Origin: Hyphomonadaceae bacterium UBA5336
Lineage (GTDB): Bacteria > Pseudomonadota > Alphaproteobacteria > Caulobacterales > Hyphomonadaceae
Direction: 5' to 3'
DNA length: 64,000 nucleotides
NCBI GenBank assembly: GCA_002408125.1
Contig: DHQO01000018.1
Coordinates: forward strand, 7,070-71,069
A program made the position numbers and the translations under genes. Under the pieces are notes generated by a model. That model searched no databases, was not told where the DNA came from, and saw only the letters and a list, made by a program, of their open reading frames with translations. The number at the start of each line of letters is the position of its first letter. Positions within the stretch are counted from its first letter, which is position 1. Below, one piece after another: positions 17,797 through 26,045 of the stretch.

Positions 17797-18917
17797 CCAT
17801 CCTCGCGATAGGCGAGCACGCCAAGGCTGGTGAACAGGGCAAACAGGGCCGGTGACCAGGCCGCGATGGCCGGCGGCGCCGCGCCCGCAGAGCCCAGGCT
17901 CGAGGAGAGCTGAGTGATGAAGAACAGCCCAACCGCCGCCAGCGACCCGGTTGCGATCAGGCGTGAGGTGCCCCCCATGCGCGACAGGCGCAGGCAGACC
18001 AGCGCGCCGATCAGCGCCATGGAAACAAACAGGACGGGCGTCGCCAGAAGGCCCCAGAACCGCATGCGGTAGCGCGAGGCATCCAGCCCGGCTGCCGCCG
18101 TGTGGCGGATGAAACGCGGCAGCTCCCAGAAGCCGATGGTGCTCGGCGAGGCAAACCGGTCGAGCAGCTGGCTGGCATCGAGATCTGTCGGGATCGAGAG
18201 GAAATCACGTTGGACCGGGGATTGGCCCGGCTGGTTCTCCACCAGGTCTTCCAGCTGCCAGAAGCCGTCGCGGATCAGCGCGCGCTCGGCATCGATGCGG
18301 CGCACGAACTGAAAGAGGTCGGTCTGCTGGCCGTTCACGATGACGCGCTCTTCTTCCAGCAGTTTCACCCCGCGCAGCTCCGCACCGTCCACCACCTGTT
18401 CGGCATAGATCACGATCTGGCGGGTCTGGTCGCCCTGGCGCAGCCATATATCGCGCGGCGTGGTCTCGGCCACCCGGGCGGGAGCGCCGTCGCGCAGAAT
18501 GGAGGCGCGTGTCTGCTCGAACTGCGCAGTCAGGCGCGCACCGAGCGGGTTCAGCACAGTTGTCGTCAACACACCGATCACCGCCGCCATGCCGATCAGC
18601 GGCGCGAGGAACCGCCAGGCTGACATGCCGCTGGCGCGGATGATCGAGAGCTCCGAGCGCCGGTTGAGGCGCGAATAGGCGATGATCCCGGAGATCAGCA
18701 GGGCAAAGGGCAGTGTCTGCTCGATCAGCATCGGCATTTTCATCAGGGAGAGCTGCACCGCCTGGAAGGGCGAGAGCTCCACATCCCCACCCACGGTCCG
18801 CATCTGCTCGACCACGTCGACCAGCATGATGGCGAGCACGAAAATGGTCAGCACCAGCCCCAGGCCCTGCAGGCACTGGGCGAGAATATAGCGCGAGATG
18901 CGGGGAAAGACGGTCAT
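17793..18917 (-). CDS. lptG: LPS export ABC transporter permease LptG
   Basis: 374 residues. Three N-terminal and three C-terminal transmembrane helices flank a periplasmic beta-jellyroll domain (about 110-265), the layout of the LptF/LptG permeases that extract lipopolysaccharide from the inner membrane together with LptB. The RASGMS segment (about 93-98) is the coupling helix that contacts LptB. The start ATG 18917 overlaps the stop of lptF. Longer frames upstream only shadow lptF. Gene order lptF-lptG is standard. Confidence 0.93.
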   Translation of the reverse strand: MTVFPRISRYILAQCLQGLGLVLTIFVLAIMLVDVVEQMRTVGGDVELSPFQAVQLSLMKMPMLIEQTLPFALLISGIIAYSRLNRRSELSIIRASGMSAWRFLAPLIGMAAVIGVLTTTVLNPLGARLTAQFEQTRASILRDGAPARVAETTPRDIWLRQGDQTRQIVIYAEQVVDGAELRGVKLLEEERVIVNGQQTDLFQFVRRIDAERALIRDGFWQLEDLVENQPGQSPVQRDFLSIPTDLDASQLLDRFASPSTIGFWELPRFIRHTAAAGLDASRYRMRFWGLLATPVLFVSMALIGALVCLRLSRMGGTSRLIATGSLAAVGLFFITQLSSSLGSAGAAPPAIAAWSPALFALFTSLGVLAYREDG

Positions 18918-20065
18918 GCGGCGGCGGTCCCATCCTCGCCCAGGCGGTCGCGCAGCAGGAAGCGGCGCTGGCGGGCCGGCTTCTGGCCGCGCCCCTTGGC
19001 GAAATTCAGCCAGGACACCAGGGCGATCACCGAGATCGGCACGATCCACTGCACCACATTCAGCGCCGGATCGTCCTGGGCGGCCGACTGCACCGAGAGC
19101 TGGACCACGACCAGGGTCAGCGCGCCGGCCGTGGCGATGGAAATCCGCCGGCTGTATCCGCGCCGCGAGAAGTCCCCGCCAACCACGGCAAGGATGGCGA
19201 TCATCGCCATGGCGATGTCGAGCAGCGGCATGGTCATGCGGGCATGGGCCTCGGCGAGGAAATTGTCGGCATTCTGCACTTCAAGATAGTTCTTCCGGTC
19301 CACGAAGAAGAGCTCGTGGAGATACCGGTCGGAACTTTTCAGGGTCACCTCGCCCTGCTCGGCCATGAAGGGCTCAAGATCGAAGGTGTACTGCTCGAAA
19401 TCCAGGATGGAGAGGGACTGGTTCTGGTCCAGGTCGTGGATCTGGCCATTGCGCATGACAATGGCGGGCACACCGTCGACACGGATCACCGTGCCCTCCT
19501 GGGCGAGATAGTCCACGCGCCGTGTTGGGTCGCGGCCGTCGGAGATCAGGATACCGCGCAGATCGTCGCCCCGGGACTCGCGGGCATAGAAGGTCAGCTT
19601 GTCTTCGGCCTGGTTGAACTGGCCGGGCTGGATCAGCGCGGTGGCAAGGTCGCGGCGGATATCGGCGACATTCTCGCGCAATGTGCGCTGGGCGGCGGGC
19701 TGGACCCAGAAATTGATGGTCAGGTGCGCCACGGCGGCGACGGCGGCCAGCCGGATGATCGGCGAGGCGATCTGCCAGCGCGTCATGCCGGCGGCCTGGG
19801 CCACCACGATCTCACTGTCGCGGTGGATCCGGTTCAGCGACCAGACGGTGGCGATGAACAGGGCAAGCGGCGTCAGCAGAGCCACGATCTGCGGCGCGCC
19901 AAGCATCACGATCCAGAAATAGGTTACCGCCGACTGGCGGTTCTCGATGATCAGGTCGGTCTGCGACAGGCCCTGGGCGAGCAGGGCCAGCAGCGCCAGG
20001 CCGCCAACGATGATCACAACAGTGCGAAACACGGCAAGGAACAGGTATCGCTGGATGCGGGTCAT
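18914..20065 (-). CDS. lptF: LPS export ABC transporter permease LptF
   Basis: 383 residues from ATG 20065 (MTRIQRYLF, the usual beginning); a TTG at 20095 would add ten residues. Six helices and a central periplasmic domain match LptF, and AQAAGMTRWQ near 84-93 is the coupling helix. A basic cytoplasmic tail ends the protein. It works with LptG and LptB to drive LPS to the outer membrane. It is divergent from pepA, as in many bacteria where lptFG and pepA are neighbours. Confidence 0.93.
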   Translation of the reverse strand: MTRIQRYLFLAVFRTVVIIVGGLALLALLAQGLSQTDLIIENRQSAVTYFWIVMLGAPQIVALLTPLALFIATVWSLNRIHRDSEIVVAQAAGMTRWQIASPIIRLAAVAAVAHLTINFWVQPAAQRTLRENVADIRRDLATALIQPGQFNQAEDKLTFYARESRGDDLRGILISDGRDPTRRVDYLAQEGTVIRVDGVPAIVMRNGQIHDLDQNQSLSILDFEQYTFDLEPFMAEQGEVTLKSSDRYLHELFFVDRKNYLEVQNADNFLAEAHARMTMPLLDIAMAMIAILAVVGGDFSRRGYSRRISIATAGALTLVVVQLSVQSAAQDDPALNVVQWIVPISVIALVSWLNFAKGRGQKPARQRRFLLRDRLGEDGTAAA

Positions 20066-20186
20066 CAGGCTCTGAAACGTTTTGATGGCGCGCAATAAAG
20101 CGCAGTGAAATTGCGACTTTACCCAACTAGCGAGTTGCGTCCGTCCCGTCGATGGCTAGGTATCATACAAGCAGGAGTTCTTTCAG

Positions 20187-21653
20187 ATGAAAATCAGTTT
20201 CAAGTCCCAGTCCGACGCCCAGATCCAGGCCTTCATTGTCGACGAAAATGGCGATTTGCCGGCAGCCGCTGCCGCTCTCGATGAAGAAAGCGGTGGCCTT
20301 CTCAGCGAAGCCCTCGCCGCCGAACGCTTTTCCGGCAAGCTTGCCCAGCAGGCCATTGTCGTGATGCCGAAATCGGTCGAGGCGCGCCGCGTCGTCCTGA
20401 TCGGCGGCGGCAAGCCGGGCAAGCGCGACACCAAGGCCTATGAGCGCATCGGCGCGGAACTCTTCAAGAGCCAGTCCATGAGCGGGTTCAAGTCGCTCGC
20501 CCTGACCGTCGAGGACGCAGATGGCGCGGCCTCAGCTGCTGCCGGCGCCAAGCTCGCCGCCTACCGCTTCGACACCTATTTCACCAAGCTGAAAGCCGAC
20601 CAGAAGCCGAGCGTGAAGACGTTTACTGTGGTCACCGAGGACGAGAAGGCCGCCAAGGCCGCCTTCAAGCCGATGGATGCCGACACCGACGGAACCTATC
20701 TCGCCCGCGACCTGATGAACGAGCCGCCGAACGTGCTCTATCCGGAAAGCTTCGCCGCGCGGGTGAAGGAGCTGGAAGCCGAAGGGCTTGAAGTGGAAAT
20801 CCTCGGCGAGGAAGAGATGACAGAGCTCGGCATGGGCGGCCTGCTCGGCGTCGGCCAGGGCTCTGTGCGCGAGAGCAAGCTTGCCATCATGAAATGGATG
20901 GGCGGCAAAACGGGTGACGCGCCGGTCTGCCTCGTCGGCAAGGGCGTGTGCTTCGACACCGGCGGCATCTCGCTGAAGCCCGGACCCAGCATGGAAGACA
21001 TGAAAGGCGACATGGGCGGGGCGGCAGCTGTCACCGGCACGCTGCTGGCGCTCGCCAAGCGCAAGGCCAAGGCGAATGTCATCGGCCTGATCGGACTGGT
21101 CGAGAACATGCCCGACGGCAATGCCATCCGCCCCGGCGACATCCTCACCTCCATGTCTGGCCAGACGATTGAAGTGCAGAATACCGATGCCGAAGGCCGG
21201 CTCGTCCTGTGCGATGTGCTCTGGTATGCGCAGGAGACCTTCAAGCCGCAGGCCGTGGTCGATCTCGCCACGCTGACCGGTGCCATCGTCATCTCGCTCG
21301 GCCATGACAATGCGGGCCTGTTCTCCAACAGCGACGAGATCGCCGAGGGTCTCACCGCCGCCGGCCTCACCTCCGGCGAGACGGTCTGGCGCCTGCCGAT
21401 GGGCGACAGCTATGACAGCCTGCTGAAGTCGAAATTCGCCGACATGCGCAATATTGGCGGGCGCGCAGCCGGCTCGATCACGGCAGCGCAGTTCCTCAAG
21501 CGCTTCATCAAGGAGGGCACGAACTGGGCCCATCTCGACATTGCCGGGGTCGCCTGGAAGGAAGGCGCGAAGGCCGCCGCCGACCCGAGCTGGCCGTCCG
21601 GCTTCGGCCCGCGCCTGCTGAGCCAGTGGATCGCGGACAAGTATGAGGGCTGA
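20187..21653 (+). CDS. pepA: Leucyl aminopeptidase (M17)
   Basis: 488 residues, full length for the cytosolic M17 family. The C-terminal catalytic domain holds the di-metal motifs: GKGVCFDTGG with Lys and Asp near 252-257, and the signature NTDAEGRL at 332-339. It removes N-terminal residues from peptides. The start ATG 20187 has an AGGAGT site about 13 bases upstream. It is followed 6 bases later by holC, and this pepA-holC order is widely conserved. Confidence 0.96.
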   Translation: MKISFKSQSDAQIQAFIVDENGDLPAAAAALDEESGGLLSEALAAERFSGKLAQQAIVVMPKSVEARRVVLIGGGKPGKRDTKAYERIGAELFKSQSMSGFKSLALTVEDADGAASAAAGAKLAAYRFDTYFTKLKADQKPSVKTFTVVTEDEKAAKAAFKPMDADTDGTYLARDLMNEPPNVLYPESFAARVKELEAEGLEVEILGEEEMTELGMGGLLGVGQGSVRESKLAIMKWMGGKTGDAPVCLVGKGVCFDTGGISLKPGPSMEDMKGDMGGAAAVTGTLLALAKRKAKANVIGLIGLVENMPDGNAIRPGDILTSMSGQTIEVQNTDAEGRLVLCDVLWYAQETFKPQAVVDLATLTGAIVISLGHDNAGLFSNSDEIAEGLTAAGLTSGETVWRLPMGDSYDSLLKSKFADMRNIGGRAAGSITAAQFLKRFIKEGTNWAHLDIAGVAWKEGAKAAADPSWPSGFGPRLLSQWIADKYEG

Positions 21654-21659
21654 TCAAGC

Positions 21660-22127
21660 ATGAGTGACGGCCCCCAATGGTGGTTCTATCACCTCGAACG
21701 TTCCGGGCCGGAGCGGGCGGCGGGGCCGCTGCTTGAAAAATGCCTGGAGCGCGGCTGGCGGGTGCTGGCGGTCAGCGCGGATGAGCGCCGCCGCGCCGCG
21801 CTCGACCAGGCGCTGTGGACCTTTTCCGACGAGAGTTTCCTGCCCCATGGCCAGGCCGAGGCCGCCGGGCTCGACCCGGCGCGCCAGCCCGTGCTGATCT
21901 CGCCGGAGCTGAAGAACGAGAACGGCGCGGAGGCCCTCCTGCTGCTCGACGGCACCAGCGCGCCGACAGATGCCCCCTTCGCCCGCTGCATGGTGATGTT
22001 TGAGGGCAATGACCGCGCCACACGCGACACCGCCCGCACCCAGTTCAAGGCCGCCAAGGATGCCGGCCTGACCTGCCGCTACTTCCAGCAGACGCCATCT
22101 GGCGGATGGAAGGAAGCCGGGGCGTAA
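21660..22127 (+). CDS. holC: DNA polymerase III subunit chi
   Basis: 155 residues. The N-terminal WWFYHLERS strand, LLEKCLERGWRVLAVS and the WTFSDESFLPHG block are characteristic of chi, which links the clamp loader to single-strand binding protein. It starts 6 bases after pepA and is almost certainly in the same transcript. Confidence 0.93.
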   Translation: MSDGPQWWFYHLERSGPERAAGPLLEKCLERGWRVLAVSADERRRAALDQALWTFSDESFLPHGQAEAAGLDPARQPVLISPELKNENGAEALLLLDGTSAPTDAPFARCMVMFEGNDRATRDTARTQFKAAKDAGLTCRYFQQTPSGGWKEAGA

Positions 22128-22209
22128 AAGCCCTGTTGCCCCGCCCGGCGCGCCCCGCTATAGGCCCGTCAACACTCGCATTTTCACACAAGTCTACCAG
22201 GAGCCAGAC

Positions 22210-22632
22210 ATGGCGACCCAACGCACCTTTTCGATCATCAAGCCGGACGCCACGGCGCGCAACCTGACCGGCGCCGTCAACAAGGTGATCGAGGATGCCG
22301 GCCTGCGCATCATCGGCCAGCGCCGCATCCAGATGACCGAAACCCAGGCCAAGCGCTTCTATGAGGTCCATGCCGAGCGCCCCTTCTATGGCGAACTCGT
22401 CGAATTCATGACCTCCGGCCCGGTGGTGGTGCAGGTGCTGGAAGGCGAAAACGCCGTGAAGGCCTATCGCGATGTCATGGGCGCGACCAATCCGGCCGAG
22501 GCTGCCGAGGGCACGATCCGCAAGCTCTATGCGAACTCGATCGGCGAGAACTCGGTGCACGGCTCCGACAGCGAGGAAAACGCCGCGATCGAGATCGCGC
22601 AATTCTTCTCCGAGGCCGATATCGTCGGCTAG
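22210..22632 (+). CDS. ndk: Nucleoside-diphosphate kinase
   Basis: 140 residues. Ndk equilibrates nucleoside di- and triphosphates. The phosphorylated His is His117 in the NSVHGSDS motif, and the N-terminal RTFSIIKPDA strand matches the family. A CAGGAGCC ribosome site precedes the ATG. It follows holC by 82 bases. Confidence 0.98.
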   Translation: MATQRTFSIIKPDATARNLTGAVNKVIEDAGLRIIGQRRIQMTETQAKRFYEVHAERPFYGELVEFMTSGPVVVQVLEGENAVKAYRDVMGATNPAEAAEGTIRKLYANSIGENSVHGSDSEENAAIEIAQFFSEADIVG

Positions 22633-22648
22633 GCAGCCAGTCCCAATA

Positions 22649-22681
22649 CAGCCTCATGGTGAGCGGAGACGAACCATGGGG
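22649..22681 (+). repeat. Dispersed 33-bp repeat R2, copy 1
   Basis: Begins cagcctcatggtgagcgg and ends accatgggg. It is identical to copy 2 at 42299-42331 and one base different from the inverted copy at 24842-24874. It lies 17 bases after ndk. Confidence 0.8.
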
Positions 22682-22694
22682 CGGGGAGACGGAG

Positions 22695-22790
22695 CGCAGC
22701 CCTGAGCGCGTCTCATGTGACGAGCGCAGCGAGGATACGGAGACAAACAAGGACTCAGCCCTGAGCGCGATCCATCGCGAAGCGGGGATC
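22695..22790 (-). repeat. Dispersed repeat R1, inverted copy
   Basis: The reverse complement of the R1 unit; the two ccctgagcgc marks are 59 bases apart because of a 6-base expansion relative to the 53-bp units near 25.1-25.3 kb. It lies directly after R2 copy 1, so the two repeat types are found together here. Confidence 0.65.
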
Positions 22791-22854
22791 AAACAAGAGA
22801 GAGCCCGCCCTTGCCCTTCCTCTCCGCTCAGGATGAGGGCTATGCAAGAGAAGG

Positions 22855-22885
22855 AAGCGCCTGCCAAACGGACAGGCGCTTTTTT
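22855..22885. terminator. Terminator between convergent ndk and a small gene
   Basis: gcgcctg (22857-22863) pairs with caggcgc (22873-22879), followed by TTTTTT on the plus strand. It can end the ndk transcript. Confidence 0.75.
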
Positions 22886-23078
22886 ACGCCGCCTGCCGGG
22901 CCTCGCCCTCCAGCACGGCAATTTCGCCGGTCAGCCATTGATAATGCTGTTCCAGACGCTGGATCTGGCTCAGGTCCATGTCGGCCTGCATGGCGAGTTC
23001 CTCGCGCCAGGCTTCCAGCACGCGCACCTGGGTGTGCAGCCAGCAAAGCAGTGAAGTTTGATCGAGGGGCAGGCACAT
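22884..23078 (-). CDS. Small protein of unknown function
   Basis: 64 residues from ATG 23078, which has a good AAGGAGC site about 8 bases upstream. A Cys-containing N-terminus (MCLPLDQTSLLCWL) is followed by two predicted amphipathic helices; there is no signal peptide. Longer upstream starts exist in frame (to 23297) but lack ribosome sites and would run through the promoter region of the divergent secreted gene. No family is recognised. Confidence 0.55.
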   Translation of the reverse strand: MCLPLDQTSLLCWLHTQVRVLEAWREELAMQADMDLSQIQRLEQHYQWLTGEIAVLEGEARQAA

Positions 23079-23299
23079 GCAGAAAGCTCCTTTGACATCT
23101 GTCCATCCAGCCACGCCGCAGACTCGGCGGCTTTCCCATGATCCATATTCCGAGAGAGATTGCAACTCATTCTCATTTACAGGTGTAAAGCTGGCCAGTT
23201 CATTGCTGCCCCGGTCCGCTACCGGCCCTTGAAATACTGCCGGATTCCGCCCAGACATGGGCTCCACGCAGGCTCGGGACGCTGCGAGGAGGGACAATC

Positions 23300-24457
23300 A
23301 TGAAGACAATTATCGCATTCGCGTTGATATGCGCGGCCCTGGCCTGGCCGATGGCAAGCCAGGCGCAGGAAGACCCCATGACGGCCAGGTACCGGCTCTT
23401 CCTCTCGGCACAGATGGCCGATGACAAATGCCACACCATGTCTTTCGCCGACCGGGACATGGTGGACGATATCGCGCTGTCGACCATGACCCAGCTGCCC
23501 GCCGTGCTGGCCGAGGATCCCGCCGATTTCGAGGCTTATTTCGGCGCCGTCGGTGACGCGACCGCCCCGATCCGCGCAGAGCTGGAAACGGCCATCGCGC
23601 AGGTCCCCTGCGACCGCGCCGCCATGCTGACCGGCAGTGTCGCGATGCAGGGCTATGCCGACCTCCTTGCCTATCTGCGCATCGCGGGCGAACCCAAGTT
23701 CCAGGAACTTGCAACACCTCAGCAGATGGAAATGGCGCAGATCCTGGTGAACTATATCCGCCAGTCCGCCGGCGCGAATGCCGGCCAGCTGGAACAGCTC
23801 ATCCAGACGCGTCAGGCCGAACTGACCGAAGACTACACCCCCGAGCAGGCGGCAAACATGGTGCGCCACCGGATGAACCTGATGAATATCAACCGCGCCG
23901 TCCAGTCCAGGGGCTATGACCTGCGCTGGAACGCCGAGGAAGAAGGCTGGGGGCTCTGGAATCCGCAGGAGAGCCGCTTCGAGCGCGGCCTGGTCTTTGG
24001 CGATCCCGGCTATGCCCATACATTTACTGTGATGGAAGGCGAAACCGAGTGGAGCAATCAGGTTCTCGCCCACACTGTGGTGGTGCTGGCGGGACGCGAG
24101 TACAGTTCGACCCTGAAAATCATGGTGCTCGCAGCTGACCCGGAAAGCCCCACAATCCCCGAACAGGCCCGGATCAGCTATGGTCAGGGCTGGGCGGACT
24201 ATCGCAATTTTGAAGGGCGCCGATCATCTGACTGCCCGATGGATGCCTGCTTTTCATATTCCGGCATAGATCTCGACAGGATCCAGCAGGCTGGAGCCAT
24301 CGGCAGCGCCAGCCAGCCGGAGCTTACGCTCTATCAGGATCACGCCTATCTGGAGAAGATGGGGGCTGAAACGATGCGCGACCGGGCCGGGCTCAGCGCG
24401 CATGACAGCTATCCGATATACACCAACCGCATCTTCAAGGATGAGGATCAGGACTAG
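23300..24457 (+). CDS. Secreted protein of unknown function
   Basis: 385 residues. A signal peptide (1-22, ending ASQA) precedes a mostly helical region (about 25-200) and a C-terminal beta-rich part. Cys residues occur near 43, 100, 313 and 317. No family signature is recognised. A GAGGAGG-type ribosome site lies just before ATG 23300. It is followed by the tRNA-Asn gene on the opposite strand. Confidence 0.7.
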   Translation: MKTIIAFALICAALAWPMASQAQEDPMTARYRLFLSAQMADDKCHTMSFADRDMVDDIALSTMTQLPAVLAEDPADFEAYFGAVGDATAPIRAELETAIAQVPCDRAAMLTGSVAMQGYADLLAYLRIAGEPKFQELATPQQMEMAQILVNYIRQSAGANAGQLEQLIQTRQAELTEDYTPEQAANMVRHRMNLMNINRAVQSRGYDLRWNAEEEGWGLWNPQESRFERGLVFGDPGYAHTFTVMEGETEWSNQVLAHTVVVLAGREYSSTLKIMVLAADPESPTIPEQARISYGQGWADYRNFEGRRSSDCPMDACFSYSGIDLDRIQQAGAIGSASQPELTLYQDHAYLEKMGAETMRDRAGLSAHDSYPIYTNRIFKDEDQD

Positions 24458-24473
24458 TTTTCCGGGAAATCCC

Positions 24474-24549
24474 TGGCTCCGCGAGTAGGACTCGAACCTA
24501 CGACCGGGCGATTAACAGTCGCCTGCTCTACCAACTGAGCTATCGCGGA
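24474..24549 (-). tRNA. tRNA-Asn (anticodon GTT)
   Basis: 76 nucleotides with an encoded CCA. The acceptor TCCGCGA pairs with TCGCGGA. The anticodon loop reads CTGTTAA, and the T loop is GTTCGAGTC. It lies downstream of tRNA-Cys on the same strand, but a terminator separates them. Confidence 0.96.
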
Positions 24550-24620
24550 TCACCAGAGGTAAGGGCGCCTGATAGCAAAAGGCGCCGGGCTGTCAAAGCC
24601 CATTTCGCACCCTGCGGAAG

Positions 24621-24648
24621 AAAAAAGGCGGAAGCTGATGCTTCCGCC
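24621..24648 (-). terminator. Minus-strand terminator in the gap between tRNA-Cys and tRNA-Asn
   Basis: ggcggaagc (24627-24635) and gcttccgcc (24640-24648) form a perfect 9-bp stem with a 4-base loop; on the minus strand it is followed by TTTTTT. The 400-base gap 24550-24948 also holds R2 copy 3. No convincing protein gene is seen, so the transcript ended here may be the tRNA-Cys precursor or a small RNA. Confidence 0.75.
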
Positions 24649-24841
24649 GAGGCGTTGGGTGATGGTGGGTGTCTCCAAAAGAAGAAGACGGGGTGTGTAT
24701 CGCGTGAAGATGGTTAACAGGGCGTAAAGGCTTAACGAAAAATTCGGTTCGGTGAATCAGGACTTGCGCAATGCGCGCCAAACATTGCCGGTATCGTCAA
24801 CGATATTAGGACTTGTGGAATTTGAACGGATTGCGATCGCG

Positions 24842-24874
24842 CCCCATGGTTCGTCTTCGCTCACCATGAGGCTG
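24842..24874 (-). repeat. Dispersed 33-bp repeat R2, copy 3 (inverted)
   Basis: The reverse complement differs from copies 1 and 2 at one position (cgtctt instead of cgtctc). It lies 75 bases from the 3' end of tRNA-Cys, and between them is a short stretch (gaagcggagatcaaacag) also found beside R1 at about 22780. Confidence 0.75.
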
Positions 24875-24948
24875 GATCTGAACCATCCATCCGGCAGCCT
24901 TGAGCCCGATCTATCGCGTAGTACAGCGAAGCGGAGATCAAACAGGAA

Positions 24949-25022
24949 TGGAGGCCCCGGCCGGAATCGAACCGGCGTACACGGATTTGCAATCCGCTGC
25001 GTCACCACTCCGCCACAGGGCC
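24949..25022 (-). tRNA. tRNA-Cys (anticodon GCA)
   Basis: 74 nucleotides with encoded CCA. The acceptor GGCCCTG pairs with CGGGGCC (one G-U), and U73, the Cys identity discriminator, is present. The anticodon loop reads TTGCAAA. Confidence 0.96.
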
Positions 25023-25080
25023 ATCCCAGCGGTGAGCGAGCAGACATAAGGCCGCCCGCGGCGCGATGCAATCGTATTTG

Positions 25081-25290
25081 TCTGATCCCGTATCGGGCTC
25101 GCGCTCTCACATGGATCGCGCTCAGGGCTGAGTCCCTGTTTGTCTCCGTATCGCTTCGCTCACATGAGACGCGCTCAGGGCTGAGTCCTTGCTTGTCTCC
25201 GTATCGCTTCGCTCACATGAGACGCGCTCAGGGCTGCCTCCTTGTTTGTCTCCGTATCGCTGCGCTCACATGAGACGCGCTCAGGGCTGC
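25081..25290 (+). repeat. R1 tandem array of 53-bp units
   Basis: After the degenerate leader (25081-25117), three near-identical 53-bp units begin at 25118, 25171 and 25224, with a partial fourth from 25277. Each unit begins gcgctcagggctg and ends ctcacatgagac. Units differ at only a few positions. It fills the gap between tRNA-Cys and the piuC-like stop codon, so no gene is expected there. Confidence 0.85.
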
Positions 25291-25292
25291 GC

Positions 25293-25967
25293 CTATTGGC
25301 CGAACCGGCGCAGGAGGTTGGAGATCGACTTGGCCAGCACCAGCATTTCCGGGGATTGTGCGTCATAACGCGGCGCCAGGCTGGCGCGCAGGTTTTCCAG
25401 ATCGAACAGCACGTCGCGCGCGGCCGCATCGGGCACGGCGCTCTCGATCCAGCCGACACAGGCGAGGCGTTCGCCCTCGGTCACAGGCGCCACCTGGTGC
25501 AGGCTGGTGGAAGGATAAAGCACGAGATCGCCGGCGGCCGGCTTGAAGCTCTGCTGCATGCCGGCCAGCTCCACCACCAGCTCGCCGCCGGAATAGGTCT
25601 CCGGCTCGGCCAGGAAGAGGGTGAAGGAGAGATCGGTGCGCAGGCGCGCCTCGCCCGCGCCCATGAAGGCATTGTCGATATGCAGGCCATAGGCCCCGCC
25701 CGGCCCGGTCTTGCTGACCAGGAGTTTGGAGAACTTCTTCGGATGGGCTGCCGCGCGCAGCACCGGATGCTCTGAGATCGCCTCGCTCAGCATGTCGCGC
25801 AGCTTTACCCCCGTGCGCGAGGTCAGGTCGGCCTGCAGATTGCGCTTTACCGCCCGCGCCGTGGCGCCGGCGGTCTTTGCCCCGTCGCGCCAGGCCAGCG
25901 TGCCCGCCAGCGCGCGCGCCTCAGTCAGGGATTCGCCGTCCAGGACGCCGGCAATCAACAGGCTCAT
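25293..25967 (-). CDS. Fe(II)/2-oxoglutarate dioxygenase, PKHD-type (PiuC/YbiX family)
   Basis: 224 residues, the usual length. The iron ligands are His96 and Asp98 (HIDNAF) and His157 (LHQVAP); Arg167 (GERLACVGW) would bind 2-oxoglutarate. PiuC-like enzymes accompany TonB-dependent iron-siderophore receptors and are iron-repressed. A Fur-like palindrome lies just upstream at 25984-25996. No receptor gene is adjacent here. Confidence 0.93.
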   Translation of the reverse strand: MSLLIAGVLDGESLTEARALAGTLAWRDGAKTAGATARAVKRNLQADLTSRTGVKLRDMLSEAISEHPVLRAAAHPKKFSKLLVSKTGPGGAYGLHIDNAFMGAGEARLRTDLSFTLFLAEPETYSGGELVVELAGMQQSFKPAAGDLVLYPSTSLHQVAPVTEGERLACVGWIESAVPDAAARDVLFDLENLRASLAPRYDAQSPEMLVLAKSISNLLRRFGQ

Positions 25968-25983
25968 CAGACACCCTCTTGCG

Positions 25984-25996
25984 AATGATTATCATT
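25984..25996. promoter_or_regulatory. Fur-like box between divergent piuC-like and lipoprotein genes
   Basis: AATGAT-T-ATCATT is a perfect inverted repeat matching the core of the Fur consensus. It lies 17 bases from the dioxygenase start and 50 bases from the lipoprotein start, so it could control both. Confidence 0.6.
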
Positions 25997-26045
25997 TCAG
26001 TCTAACAGGTGTAGCGGAATCGAGAGACATGCGGAAGGATTCGAC

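Noticed and set aside
22884..23297. The long form (137 residues) of the small gene after ndk
   Set aside because: The upstream part lacks a ribosome site and covers the control region of the divergent secreted protein. The 64-residue form has a good site.
24593..24781. A 62-codon gene between the tRNA genes
   Set aside because: The frame runs through the terminator and into the tRNA-Asn flank and has no ribosome site.
25118..25287. A CRISPR array
   Set aside because: The repeats are directly abutting 53-bp units with no unique spacers, and no cas genes lie nearby.
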